Positions 1 through 6,658 of a DNA stretch of 27,479 bases are shown piece by piece. The notes under the pieces were generated by a model. It saw only the letters and a program-made list of their open reading frames with translations. It did no database searches and was not told where the DNA came from. Made by a program: the position numbers and the translations under genes. The stretch's first letter is position 1. The number at the start of each line of letters is the position of its first letter. The stretch lies in the NCBI GenBank assembly GCA_002448445.1, contig DJYC01000094.1:1-27479 (forward strand), in the 5' to 3' direction. Source of the stretch: Treponema sp. UBA6988 (GTDB taxonomy: Bacteria > Spirochaetota > Spirochaetia > Treponematales > Treponemataceae).

Positions 1-1
1 T

Positions 2-484
2 GACTTTGTTGCAAAGTACGGACGCGCACCGCTTTTTAAGAGCGAACCTGGCCGTTTCTGTGTTGCGGAGGGAAGCGTAATCTTGGGGCGCCTTCACGCA
101 GTTAAGCACAATAACGGAAAAACTTTTGCCGGAACAGACATTGGCATGAACGTGCTTGTCCGCCCAAGTATGTACGACAGCTGGCACGACATTGAAGTTA
201 TCCGCGAAGGAAAAGTTGTAGCCCGTGATGGTGCCCAGCTCCTCGAACAGACAGTAACAGGCAATATCTGCGAAAGCGGTGACCTTCTTGCAAAGGACCG
301 CCCTCTTCCAGAAATGAAGCGCGGTGACCTTGCCTGCGTTCTGGACACAGGTGCCTACGGTTGGTCTATGTGTTCAACCTACAACAGCCGCCCCCGCCCA
401 GCAGAAGTTCTCATCTGCAAGGATGGAAGCGTAAAACTTATCCGCCGCCGCGAAACAATTGAAGATTTGATGAGACTCTTCTAG
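2..484 (+). CDS. lysA: Diaminopimelate decarboxylase, C-terminal part (cut by window edge)
   Basis: This is the 3' end of a PLP-dependent decarboxylase that converts meso-diaminopimelate to lysine and CO2 in the cytoplasm. The reading frame is open from the first full codon (base 2), giving 160 residues and no start. What identifies it is the fold-III decarboxylase signature set: EPGR about 15 residues in (substrate and phosphate binding), then CESGD (the active-site Cys contributed across the dimer), then GAYGWSM with the Tyr that contacts PLP. Order and spacing match the C-terminal beta-barrel half of LysA. Ornithine or arginine decarboxylases of the same fold are possible alternatives, but the CESGD and GAY pattern favours LysA. 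The upstream half, with the PLP lysine, lies outside the window. A strong terminator follows at 573-602, so this is the last gene of its unit. Confidence 0.85.
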   Translation, partial: DFVAKYGRAPLFKSEPGRFCVAEGSVILGRLHAVKHNNGKTFAGTDIGMNVLVRPSMYDSWHDIEVIREGKVVARDGAQLLEQTVTGNICESGDLLAKDRPLPEMKRGDLACVLDTGAYGWSMCSTYNSRPRPAEVLICKDGSVKLIRRRETIEDLMRLF

Positions 485-572
485 CTGGTAAAAAGTTTCC
501 CCCGGTCACTCTTCGACAGACTCAGGGACCGTCAGACAATGACGCATTGCAGGCTGAGCCTTCAAAACTTGT

Positions 573-602
573 AATCCTCGGGCTTTACCCGGGGATTTTT
601 TT
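573..602 (+). terminator. Rho-independent terminator of lysA
   Basis: Arms 573-582 and 588-597 form a 10-bp stem with one G-T wobble and the 5-nt loop CTTTA, followed by a run of T to 602. It lies 89 nt after the lysA stop. A short REP-like element (TTCGACAGACTCAGGGACC, about 511-531) sits between the two. Confidence 0.85.
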
Positions 603-669
603 CGTCCACTAATCAAATCAATGAATCCAATCCGTAAAAACCCTCTAAATCATGTTATAATACACTTAT

Positions 670-694
670 CTTCTGCATTACCTTATACACCACT
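670..694. repeat. 25-nt direct repeat, copy 1
   Basis: These 25 nt recur exactly at 1015-1039, 345 nt downstream in the same orientation. The two copies bracket the imperfect palindrome at 790-1017. Just inside them are AATCTAAAT (711-719) and its inverse ATTTAGATT (971-979). Confidence 0.85.
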
Positions 695-789
695 GTCATT
701 AATAAGTGTTAATCTAAATTCTCAGTTTTAGCATATAATCGTTATGTAAAAGCCTCCTCCTTCTTTTTTCTTACCTCTAGCAGTTGCAA

Positions 790-1017
790 AAGGTAAGTGC
801 AATAAACAAGGAATGCAATGTAGCAAAACAATGTGCAGAAGCACTGGAATGGAGCCGGGGTTCGTGCCGAAAATCCATTTTGCGCGGTACGACCGAAGGG
901 AGTTAGACACCAATTACCGCGGACCATGGATTTTCGGCGCGGTTCCCGGCGGGAATGGAAGTGCTTCCGCATTTAGATTAATGCTTGCTAAGTTTCATTT
1001 AGATTTGCACTTACCTT
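790..1017. repeat. Large imperfect palindrome in the lysA-aldolase gap
   Basis: The outer ends are a perfect 13-bp inverted repeat (790-802 with 1005-1017). Further in, GAAGCACT (about 838-845) pairs with AGTGCTTC (about 960-967), and CCGAAAATCCAT (868-879) pairs with ATGGATTTTCGG (926-937). The tip is about 45 nt and contains a GCGGTA/TACCGC pairing. The gap 485-1038 has no credible gene; short open frames here mirror each other because of the palindrome. It could be a folded RNA, a MITE-like remnant or a REP-type element; its CCATGG-containing core resembles the repeats at 6291 and 22572. Confidence 0.7.
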
Positions 1018-1039
1018 CTGCATTACCTTATACACCACT
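1015..1039. repeat. 25-nt direct repeat, copy 2
   Basis: Exact second copy of 670-694. Its last base is the first base of the -35 box proposed for the aldolase gene at 1039-1044. Confidence 0.85.
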
Positions 1040-1067
1040 TGCACTTTTTTGTTTCTTTTGATAGTAT
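1039..1067 (+). promoter_or_regulatory. Sigma-70-type promoter for the aldolase gene
   Basis: TTGCAC (1039-1044), a 17-nt T-rich spacer, then TAGTAT (1062-1067). Transcription would start near 1074, about 25 nt before the ATG at 1099. The -35 box begins on the last base of the direct repeat. Confidence 0.5.
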
Positions 1068-1098
1068 CATAGAAAACCAAAAACAAGCGGGGCTTATT

Positions 1099-2076
1099 AT
1101 GAAAGAACTTTCAGCACTCATGGGCGTGCGCCAATCAATCCGCGTAATCGATGCAACACTGCGCGACGGCGGAATCGTAAACGACTTCAAATTCACCGAC
1201 GAATTTGTAAAGGAACTCTACAAGACAAACATAGAAGCCGGAGTTGACTACATGGAAGTCGGATACAAGGCCTCAAAAAAGCTCTTCGACAAGTCAAAAT
1301 TCGGCAAGTGGAAATTCTGCGATGACGATGACATTTTTAGCGTAATCGGCGACAATTCGGAAAAAAGGGTAAAGCTTGCGGTAATGGCAGACGTTGGCCG
1401 CTGTGACTTTAAGGAAGACATCCGCCCCAGGAGCGAAAGCCCCATAGACCTTATCCGCGTTGCCTGCTACGTTCACCAGATTCCCGGGGCGCTGGAAATA
1501 ATTGAAGACGCAAAAAATAAAGGCTACGAAGTAAGCTGCAACATAATGGCAATCAGCACGGCTCAGGAAGGTGACGTAAAGGTTGCCTTGGACATGATAG
1601 GCCATTCTCCAGTTGACTGCATTTATATAGTAGACAGCTATGGCTCCATATTCCCGGAGCAGATGCAGCGCATTTGTGCCCTATACAAGGAATACGCGGA
1701 CCGCTACAACAAGCAGCTTGGAGTCCATGCCCACAACAACCAGCAGCTGGCCTTTGCAAACACAATAGAAGCCTGTGGAGACGGCGTTGACTGGCTGGAT
1801 GCAACATACAGCGGAATGGGCCGCGGAGCAGGAAACTGCTTTATGGAAAACCTCCTTGCCTTCCTTAAAAATCCCAAGTACAAATTCTACGAAACACTAA
1901 AATTCATAGAAAAATACATGCTGCAGCTAAAGAAGGATGGTGTTGTATGGGGCTACGATGTTCCATACCTGGTAACCGGCTACCTAAACCAGCACCCGCG
2001 GGCTGCAATGGCTTTCAGCAAGGAAAAAAGGCTGGACTACTCAGACTTCTACAATGAAGTTTCCGCCCAGGAATAG
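1099..2076 (+). CDS. HMGL-type (DRE-TIM metallolyase) aldolase family protein
   Basis: A 325-residue cytoplasmic TIM-barrel enzyme of the HMG-CoA lyase-like / 4-hydroxy-2-oxovalerate aldolase superfamily. Near the N-terminus is DATLRDGG, the DRE-type motif with the catalytic Arg-Asp. HAHNN supplies the metal-binding His-x-His, and GMGRGAGN is the glycine-rich loop before the last strands. These give the fold and divalent-metal chemistry; the substrate cannot be told from sequence, and isopropylmalate/citramalate synthase and oxovalerate aldolase relatives share them. No C-terminal regulatory domain is present, which argues against isopropylmalate synthase. I chose ATG 1099 because homologous sequence starts there; an in-frame TTG at 1039 would overlap the promoter. 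The Shine-Dalgarno is weak (GCGGGG). It appears monocistronic, with a likely terminator at 2078-2133. Confidence 0.8.
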   Translation: MKELSALMGVRQSIRVIDATLRDGGIVNDFKFTDEFVKELYKTNIEAGVDYMEVGYKASKKLFDKSKFGKWKFCDDDDIFSVIGDNSEKRVKLAVMADVGRCDFKEDIRPRSESPIDLIRVACYVHQIPGALEIIEDAKNKGYEVSCNIMAISTAQEGDVKVALDMIGHSPVDCIYIVDSYGSIFPEQMQRICALYKEYADRYNKQLGVHAHNNQQLAFANTIEACGDGVDWLDATYSGMGRGAGNCFMENLLAFLKNPKYKFYETLKFIEKYMLQLKKDGVVWGYDVPYLVTGYLNQHPRAAMAFSKEKRLDYSDFYNEVSAQE

Positions 2077-2077
2077 C

Positions 2078-2133
2078 AAGGCAAGGAAATTCCGTGACGT
2101 CCCGCTGCAATAGTTGACCTTGCCTTTGTTTTG
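2078..2133 (+). terminator. Likely terminator of the aldolase gene
   Basis: AAGGCAAGG (2078-2086) pairs perfectly with CCTTGCCTT (2118-2126), followed by a T-rich run to 2133. The loop is long (31 nt), so efficiency is uncertain. The right arm overlaps the -35 box of the next promoter. Confidence 0.5.
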
Positions 2134-2142
2134 GGGTATAAG
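2114..2142 (+). promoter_or_regulatory. Sigma-70-type promoter for the flavin reductase gene
   Basis: TTGACC (2114-2119), 17-nt spacer, TATAAG (2137-2142). The predicted start is near 2149, giving a leader of roughly 43 nt that contains the GGAGG ribosome site. Confidence 0.65.
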
Positions 2143-2191
2143 AAGACAACCTAGAAAAATTATTTTTGCAAGCATTAGTATGGAGGATTTT

Positions 2192-2746
2192 ATGAAAGAC
2201 TTAGGTGCAAAGACATTGTTTTTCCCAATGCCGGTTTTAATCATTGGAACTTATGACAAGGACGGAAAGCCAAATGCTATGAATGCGGCATGGGGCGGAA
2301 TAGCAGACGAAAACCAGATATGGGTCTGCCTTGACAAAAGCCACGCAACTACAAAAAACATTGCGCTTACAAAAGAGGCAACGATTGCTTTTGCAACCAC
2401 AGAAACACTCAAGGCCTCTGACTACGTTGGAATCACTTCCGCAAACAAGGTGCCGGACAAAATTGCAAAGGCCGGCCTTACCGCTTCCAAAAGTAAGAAT
2501 GTAAACGCACCCATATTTGCCCAATACCCGCTTACTCTGGAATGCCGCCTGGTAAAGCTTCTTGACGAAGAAAAACACCTCTTCCAAATCGTAAACGTTG
2601 TGGCTGATGAAAAAATTCTGACCGCAGACGGAAAAGTCGACCTTGAAAAATTCCGTCCGCTCATCTTTGACTGCTCAGGCCACGGCTACTACGAATTTGG
2701 AAAGCGTGCAGGAAACGCCTTCTCAGACGGAAAAGACTTGGCTTAA
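2192..2746 (+). CDS. Flavin reductase family (FMN-binding split-barrel) protein
   Basis: A 184-residue cytoplasmic protein of the DIM6/NTAB flavin-reductase (flavoredoxin-like) family. The N-terminal FPMPVLIIGTYDKDGKPNAM strand-turn-strand, followed by AAWGGIA and the later SHATTKNI segment, is the FMN-binding split barrel. Members bind FMN and move electrons from NAD(P)H or a protein donor; the physiological acceptor is not evident here. No separate rubredoxin or other domain is fused. The start is fixed by a strong GGAGG at 2182-2186 spaced 5 nt from ATG 2192; the longer frame upstream would read through the promoter. It has its own promoter and is followed by a GC hairpin, so it looks monocistronic. 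Confidence 0.8.
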   Translation: MKDLGAKTLFFPMPVLIIGTYDKDGKPNAMNAAWGGIADENQIWVCLDKSHATTKNIALTKEATIAFATTETLKASDYVGITSANKVPDKIAKAGLTASKSKNVNAPIFAQYPLTLECRLVKLLDEEKHLFQIVNVVADEKILTADGKVDLEKFRPLIFDCSGHGYYEFGKRAGNAFSDGKDLA

Positions 2747-2756
2747 AAGCCCCAGC

Positions 2757-2774
2757 GCAGGGGGACTCCCCTGC
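2757..2774 (+). other. GC hairpin after the flavin reductase gene
   Basis: Perfect 7-bp stem GCAGGGG/CCCCTGC with loop GACT. There is no T-run, so it is at best a weak terminator or mRNA 3'-end stabiliser. Confidence 0.45.
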
Positions 2775-2783
2775 CCTTACCTA

Positions 2784-2812
2784 TTCACAATTCCGCAAAA
2801 TAAATATATAAT
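2784..2812 (+). promoter_or_regulatory. Promoter of xseA-xseB-mutL, placed for a leaderless start
   Basis: TTCACA (2784-2789), 17-nt spacer, perfect TATAAT (2807-2812). The -10 box ends 6 nt before the xseA ATG at 2819, so transcription should start at or next to the A of the start codon. No Shine-Dalgarno lies in between. Confidence 0.65.
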
Positions 2813-2818
2813 CATTTC

Positions 2819-4027
2819 ATGACATCCTCTAATGATGATTCCGTTTTTTCGGTAAGCCAGCTGACCGGGCTTATAAAGACAATGCTAGAAGGAACTTTTC
2901 CCAACGTGCAGCTTAAGGGGGAAATTTCCAACTACAGGCCAAACGCGAGCGGGCACTTGTATTTTGTGCTAAAGGATTCGCAGAGCCAGATTAGTGCAGT
3001 TATGTTCCGCGGAAGGGCTGCTAGCCTTAACTTTGTTCCAAAGGACGGCATGCTTGTTCAGGTGCGCGGTTCTGTTTCCGTTTACGCTCCACGTGGCAAC
3101 TACCAGATTATCATTAGCAGCATGACAAAAGCTGGTGCCGGCGACATAATGGAAATGATTGAGGAAAGAAAGAAGAAGCTTGCGGCAGAAGGGCTTTTTG
3201 ATTCATCACGCAAGAGAAAGCTTCCTTTTTTTCCAAGGCACATTGGAATTGTAACAAGTCCGACCGGTGCTGCTATCCGGGACATTCTTCAGATTACAAG
3301 GCGAAGGAACCCAAAGGCAAGCGCTATAGTTTTTCCTACCATTGTACAGGGGGAAGATGCGGCTCCTTCCATAATAAAGATGATAGAAATTGCAAACGCA
3401 TACTCTATGTGCGACGTGCTTATAGTTGGCAGGGGTGGCGGTTCACTAGAAGACCTGCTGCCCTTTAGCGATGAGGGCGTTGTAAGGGCAATTGCAGCTT
3501 CCGAGATTCCGATTATTTCTGCGGTTGGACACGAGATTGACTGGGCGCTGAGTGACTTTGCGGCAGACCAGAGGGCACCAACCCCAAGTGCGGCGGCAGA
3601 GCTTGCAGTTCCCCTTCTTTCCGACATTGAGCAGAGCATAGATGTTTCGCGCAACGAGATGCATGAATCCATACAGGGTAAGCTTGAGCACCTGCGTCTT
3701 ATGCTAAGGACTTTTACGCCGGAAAACATGGAGCTCCAGTTTAGGCACATTGAACAGCCACTTTCCATGCGCTTTGATTCTGCCAGGGAAAGGCTTGAGC
3801 AAAACATCAAGGACTTTTTGCAGGACAGGCGGCACTTTCTTGAACAGTGCGAGCAGACGCTGAACAACTGCAACCCCCAGACAATCTTTGACAGGGGATA
3901 TTCAATGGTAACGGACCAAGATGGAAAAGTTGTCCGAAATGCGGCTTCCCTTTCACCGGGAGCAAAAATAAAAATACGCCCTGCAGAAGGAAGCATTAGC
4001 GCAGAAGTTTTGAGCGTTGGCCAATAG
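2819..4027 (+). CDS. xseA: Exodeoxyribonuclease VII large subunit
   Basis: A 402-residue catalytic subunit of exonuclease VII, which degrades single-stranded DNA from both ends and works in repair with XseB. The N-terminal FSVSQLTGLIKTMLE and LKGEISNY start the OB-fold (about residues 8-105). The catalytic core carries the family motifs IGIVTSPTGAAIRDIL, GRGGGSLEDLLPFSDE (from about residue 204), then SAVGHEID and DQRAPTPSAAAELAVP. The helical C-terminal part is of normal length. The start is set by homology: FSVSQL must be near the N-terminus and ATG 2819 is the only good choice. No ribosome site precedes it, and the -10 box ends 6 nt upstream, suggesting a leaderless message. First gene of a repair operon; xseB follows after 23 nt. 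Confidence 0.95.
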   Translation: MTSSNDDSVFSVSQLTGLIKTMLEGTFPNVQLKGEISNYRPNASGHLYFVLKDSQSQISAVMFRGRAASLNFVPKDGMLVQVRGSVSVYAPRGNYQIIISSMTKAGAGDIMEMIEERKKKLAAEGLFDSSRKRKLPFFPRHIGIVTSPTGAAIRDILQITRRRNPKASAIVFPTIVQGEDAAPSIIKMIEIANAYSMCDVLIVGRGGGSLEDLLPFSDEGVVRAIAASEIPIISAVGHEIDWALSDFAADQRAPTPSAAAELAVPLLSDIEQSIDVSRNEMHESIQGKLEHLRLMLRTFTPENMELQFRHIEQPLSMRFDSARERLEQNIKDFLQDRRHFLEQCEQTLNNCNPQTIFDRGYSMVTDQDGKVVRNAASLSPGAKIKIRPAEGSISAEVLSVGQ

Positions 4028-4050
4028 AGACAATTACGGGAGGTAAATAT

Positions 4051-4368
4051 ATGAACAATTTTGAAGATGACTTAAAGAAGCTTGAAGAGCTTACCGACGA
4101 CATAAAGCGCGCGGACATTTCTTTGGAAGATGCACTCAAAGACTTTGAGGACGGAATAAAGCTTGCAAAGAGCATGAAGAAGACACTGGACGCAATGGAA
4201 AGCAAGATTCAGATTCTGATGAATTCCCCGGAAACAGAGGATGACGAGGAAGAAGAAAAGGACGCAAAGCCCAAGGCAAGAAAATCCAAGGCACCTGCAA
4301 AGGGGGAAGGACCTGTGCTGGACTTCTTTGACCCGGGTTCAGAAGTAAACGGAACTAGGAACGCGTAG
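4051..4368 (+). CDS. xseB: Exodeoxyribonuclease VII small subunit with extended charged tail
   Basis: A 105-residue partner of XseA. The N-terminal 60 residues match the XseB family: FEDDLKKLEELTDDIKRADI, then SLEDALKDFEDGIKLAKSM, a two-helix hairpin that binds the large subunit's C-terminal region. The family is usually about 60-85 residues. Here an acidic stretch (DDEEEEKD) and a Lys/Ala-rich stretch extend the C-terminus, probably disordered. A strong GGGAGG site precedes ATG 4051. It lies 23 nt after xseA and 12 nt before mutL, so the three are co-transcribed. Confidence 0.93.
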   Translation: MNNFEDDLKKLEELTDDIKRADISLEDALKDFEDGIKLAKSMKKTLDAMESKIQILMNSPETEDDEEEEKDAKPKARKSKAPAKGEGPVLDFFDPGSEVNGTRNA

Positions 4369-4380
4369 CAAGGAAATTCC

Positions 4381-6285
4381 ATGGAAGCTAAGGTTAGACA
4401 ATTAAGCGCGGACGTTGCAAGAAAAATTGCGGCTGGAGAAGTTATAGACAGGCCAAATGCAATTGTGCGGGAACTTTTGGACAATGCGGTAGACTCTGGC
4501 GCAACAAAGATTAGCGTAGAAATTACAGGCGGCGGCATAGAAAAAATCCGCGTAAAAGACAACGGCTGCGGAATGAGCAAAGAAGACTTGGCTGCCTGTG
4601 CACGGCCACACGCAACCAGTAAAATTTCCAGTGAGACTGACTTGCTAAATTTGTCCACCCTTGGCTTTAGGGGAGAAGCCCTTGCTTCCATGGCGGCAGT
4701 TTCCCGGCTTGAAATTACAAGCGGCACTTGCAGGATGTGCGCATCTGTTACGGAAGACCACGTTATAACGACTGTTCCGCCGGTTACAGGAACTATTGTC
4801 CAGACCCAGGCCCTGTTTGAAAACTTTCCCGCAAGAAGGGTTTTCCTAAAAAGAAGTGCAAGCGAAGCTGCTTTGTGCAGGACAACATTTGAAGAAAAAG
4901 CAATTGCCCGGCCGGACATAGCCTTTACCTTTACAAGCGACGGAGAGGAAAAACTTAACCTTCCCGCAGGACAAACCCTAACACAGAGGTTTTGCCAGAC
5001 GCTTGAACTTTTTGAAAGCGAAGACCTCTTTTACGAAATAAAAAATTCATCGGCGGCAAAGGACTTTTCATTTTCCCTTGTGATAGGGGAACCTTCCGTT
5101 AGCCGCTCAAACAGGAAAAACATTTACATATATGTTAACGGCAGGCGCATAAACGAATACTCGCTGATTCAGGCGATTGAATACGGAGCGCAGGGTTACT
5201 TTCCAAACGGAACGCATCCTGTTGCATCTCTTTTTGTTACGATGAACCCGGCCCTTGTTGACTTTAACATTCACCCGGCAAAAAGGGAGGCCCGCTTTAA
5301 GGACATTTCCCAACTGCACCATGAGGTAAGTTCTGCAACAAAAAATTTCTTTAAGCAGTACACGCTAAAGAACATAATAAACCAAAGCCAGGAAGAAGAG
5401 GACAAGGGTCTTGAGCTGAACTACGGGCTGGAAGAAAGAATGTACGGCGGAGCTTCTTCTGTTGCTTCCCCGGATGAATCTACGGATTTTGCAGCACCTT
5501 CTGACTTTATTGTAAACGCAAAAATGCCAGGCTTTTCAAAGGGATATGGCCATGGCGGCTACAGCCAGAACTACAGCCAGTCCATGAACCATACGGCTTT
5601 TGGCAGGGGAAATTTTACAGGGCGCAGCCAGTACGAAAAAGCCATTACGGAAGAAATGGAAGCTTCCATTAACGGACACTTTGCAAAGCCAAATTACCTG
5701 CCAGACCAGCCACCTTCATCTTCTATGGAAAAAGGCGGGGAATCTGGCTTTCATTTTGTTGGAATGGCTCTTGGCACTTTTTTGATTGCGGAAAAAAACG
5801 ATGTTCTTTACATAATAGACCAGCACGCTGCCCACGAGCGCATTTTGTACAACCGCATTATGGCAGACGCAGGGCAAAAGCAGACGCTTCTTGTTCCCTA
5901 CATTGTGCAGACTGACAATGCTGCGGATGACAACTACATTAACGTGCTAAAGGAAAAACTTGAGCAGGCAGGCTTTACCGGCAAGGACTGTGGCAAGGGA
6001 AAGTGGGAATTTTCTACTGTCCCAATAAGATGGAAGGGAACAGAAGCAGACCTAAAGAAAGACCTGCTTGACAGAAGGATTAATCCCCACGACATGATTA
6101 ATGCGGCGGCGGCAAGCACTGCATGTAGAACGGCTGTTATGGACGGTGATGTTCTGGACAGCGGAACTGCTGCATGGATTGCAGAAAAGGCCCTTGAACT
6201 GCCAGACCCACACTGCCCCCACGGCCGTCCTGTTTACACTACAATTACACGAAAGCAATTGTTTGCCCTTGTAAAAAGAATTTAA
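4381..6285 (+). CDS. mutL: DNA mismatch repair protein MutL
   Basis: A 634-residue MutL, linking mismatch recognition by MutS to strand removal. The GHKL ATPase part (about residues 1-330) shows ELLDNAVDSGA (Glu31, Asn35), DNGCGM, TSKI and GFRGEALASMAAV. A Gly/Ser/Tyr/Asn-rich linker spans about 340-455. The C-terminal dimerisation and endonuclease region has DQHAAHERILYN (480-491), a TACRTAVMDGD segment and CPHGRP (from Cys612). The endonuclease consensus DQHA-x2-E-x4-E is present except that the final Glu is Asn491; the other metal-site motifs remain, so nicking activity is plausible but not certain. AAGGA at 4370-4374 sits before ATG 4381, 12 nt after xseB. A bidirectional terminator lies about 300 nt downstream, beyond a repeat block. 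Confidence 0.95.
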   Translation: MEAKVRQLSADVARKIAAGEVIDRPNAIVRELLDNAVDSGATKISVEITGGGIEKIRVKDNGCGMSKEDLAACARPHATSKISSETDLLNLSTLGFRGEALASMAAVSRLEITSGTCRMCASVTEDHVITTVPPVTGTIVQTQALFENFPARRVFLKRSASEAALCRTTFEEKAIARPDIAFTFTSDGEEKLNLPAGQTLTQRFCQTLELFESEDLFYEIKNSSAAKDFSFSLVIGEPSVSRSNRKNIYIYVNGRRINEYSLIQAIEYGAQGYFPNGTHPVASLFVTMNPALVDFNIHPAKREARFKDISQLHHEVSSATKNFFKQYTLKNIINQSQEEEDKGLELNYGLEERMYGGASSVASPDESTDFAAPSDFIVNAKMPGFSKGYGHGGYSQNYSQSMNHTAFGRGNFTGRSQYEKAITEEMEASINGHFAKPNYLPDQPPSSSMEKGGESGFHFVGMALGTFLIAEKNDVLYIIDQHAAHERILYNRIMADAGQKQTLLVPYIVQTDNAADDNYINVLKEKLEQAGFTGKDCGKGKWEFSTVPIRWKGTEADLKKDLLDRRINPHDMINAAAASTACRTAVMDGDVLDSGTAAWIAEKALELPDPHCPHGRPVYTTITRKQLFALVKRI

Positions 6286-6290
6286 TTTTT

Positions 6291-6480
6291 AAGCCCATGG
6301 ACGGGCCGGCTTAGCAATACGGAAAAATCCATGGAGGGAAGTTTGCAGGGCAAGCGCGGCAGGTGCTGGAGGGGCGGTTGGTTAAAAATTGCATCCATGC
6401 AATTTTTAACCATGAGTTTTCCGATGGAAAACTCACCAGTTTTGATTGCTAACATATTGACGCGCCCTCCATGGCGCTAT
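6291..6480. repeat. Intergenic repeat block with two perfect hairpins (locus A)
   Basis: The 6286-6658 gap has no gene. About 26 nt at 6291-6316 nearly match 22572-22596. AAAAATCCATGGAGGGA follows. Two adjacent perfect hairpins come next: 15-bp arms 6380-6394/6397-6411 with a 2-nt loop, and 10-bp arms 6413-6422/6426-6435 with loop GAT. The 24 nt at 6457-6480 match 16813-16836 in inverse orientation with one mismatch. Confidence 0.75.
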
Positions 6481-6576
6481 TTGTTTACAGATACAGAATA
6501 GAACCCCGGAAGTACCACACACATGGCACTTTTGTTAGCGGAAAAGATTGTCCGTCAGTAAAGGCAAGTGCCGCCC

Positions 6577-6642
6577 AAAAAAAGAAAAAGCCTGATGCTT
6601 AAAACCCATTACTGGATTTTTGCACCAGGCTCTTTTGTTTTG
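6577..6642. terminator. Bidirectional terminator between mutL and the giant TPR gene
   Basis: Arms 6589-6598 and 6622-6631 pair over 10 bp with one wobble, and a second inner stem pairs AAAACCCA with TGGATTTT. On the minus strand the stem is followed by a T-rich run (6588-6577), and on the plus strand by CTTTTGTTTTG. It sits 28 nt after the minus-strand stop codon. Confidence 0.8.
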
Positions 6643-6658
6643 AACCTTTACTTTTCTA

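Noticed and set aside
838..975. tRNA or known riboswitch in the 485-1038 gap
   Set aside because: The palindrome does not show cloverleaf arms or any riboswitch core that I recognise.
1039..1098. TTG start giving a longer aldolase
   Set aside because: It would overlap the promoter, and the extra residues do not belong to the family.
3289..3996. 235-codon open frame opposite xseA
   Set aside because: Antisense shadow of a firmly identified gene; no ribosome site and no family motif.
4209..4919. 236-codon open frame opposite xseB/mutL
   Set aside because: Shadow frame created by codon bias of the real genes on the plus strand.
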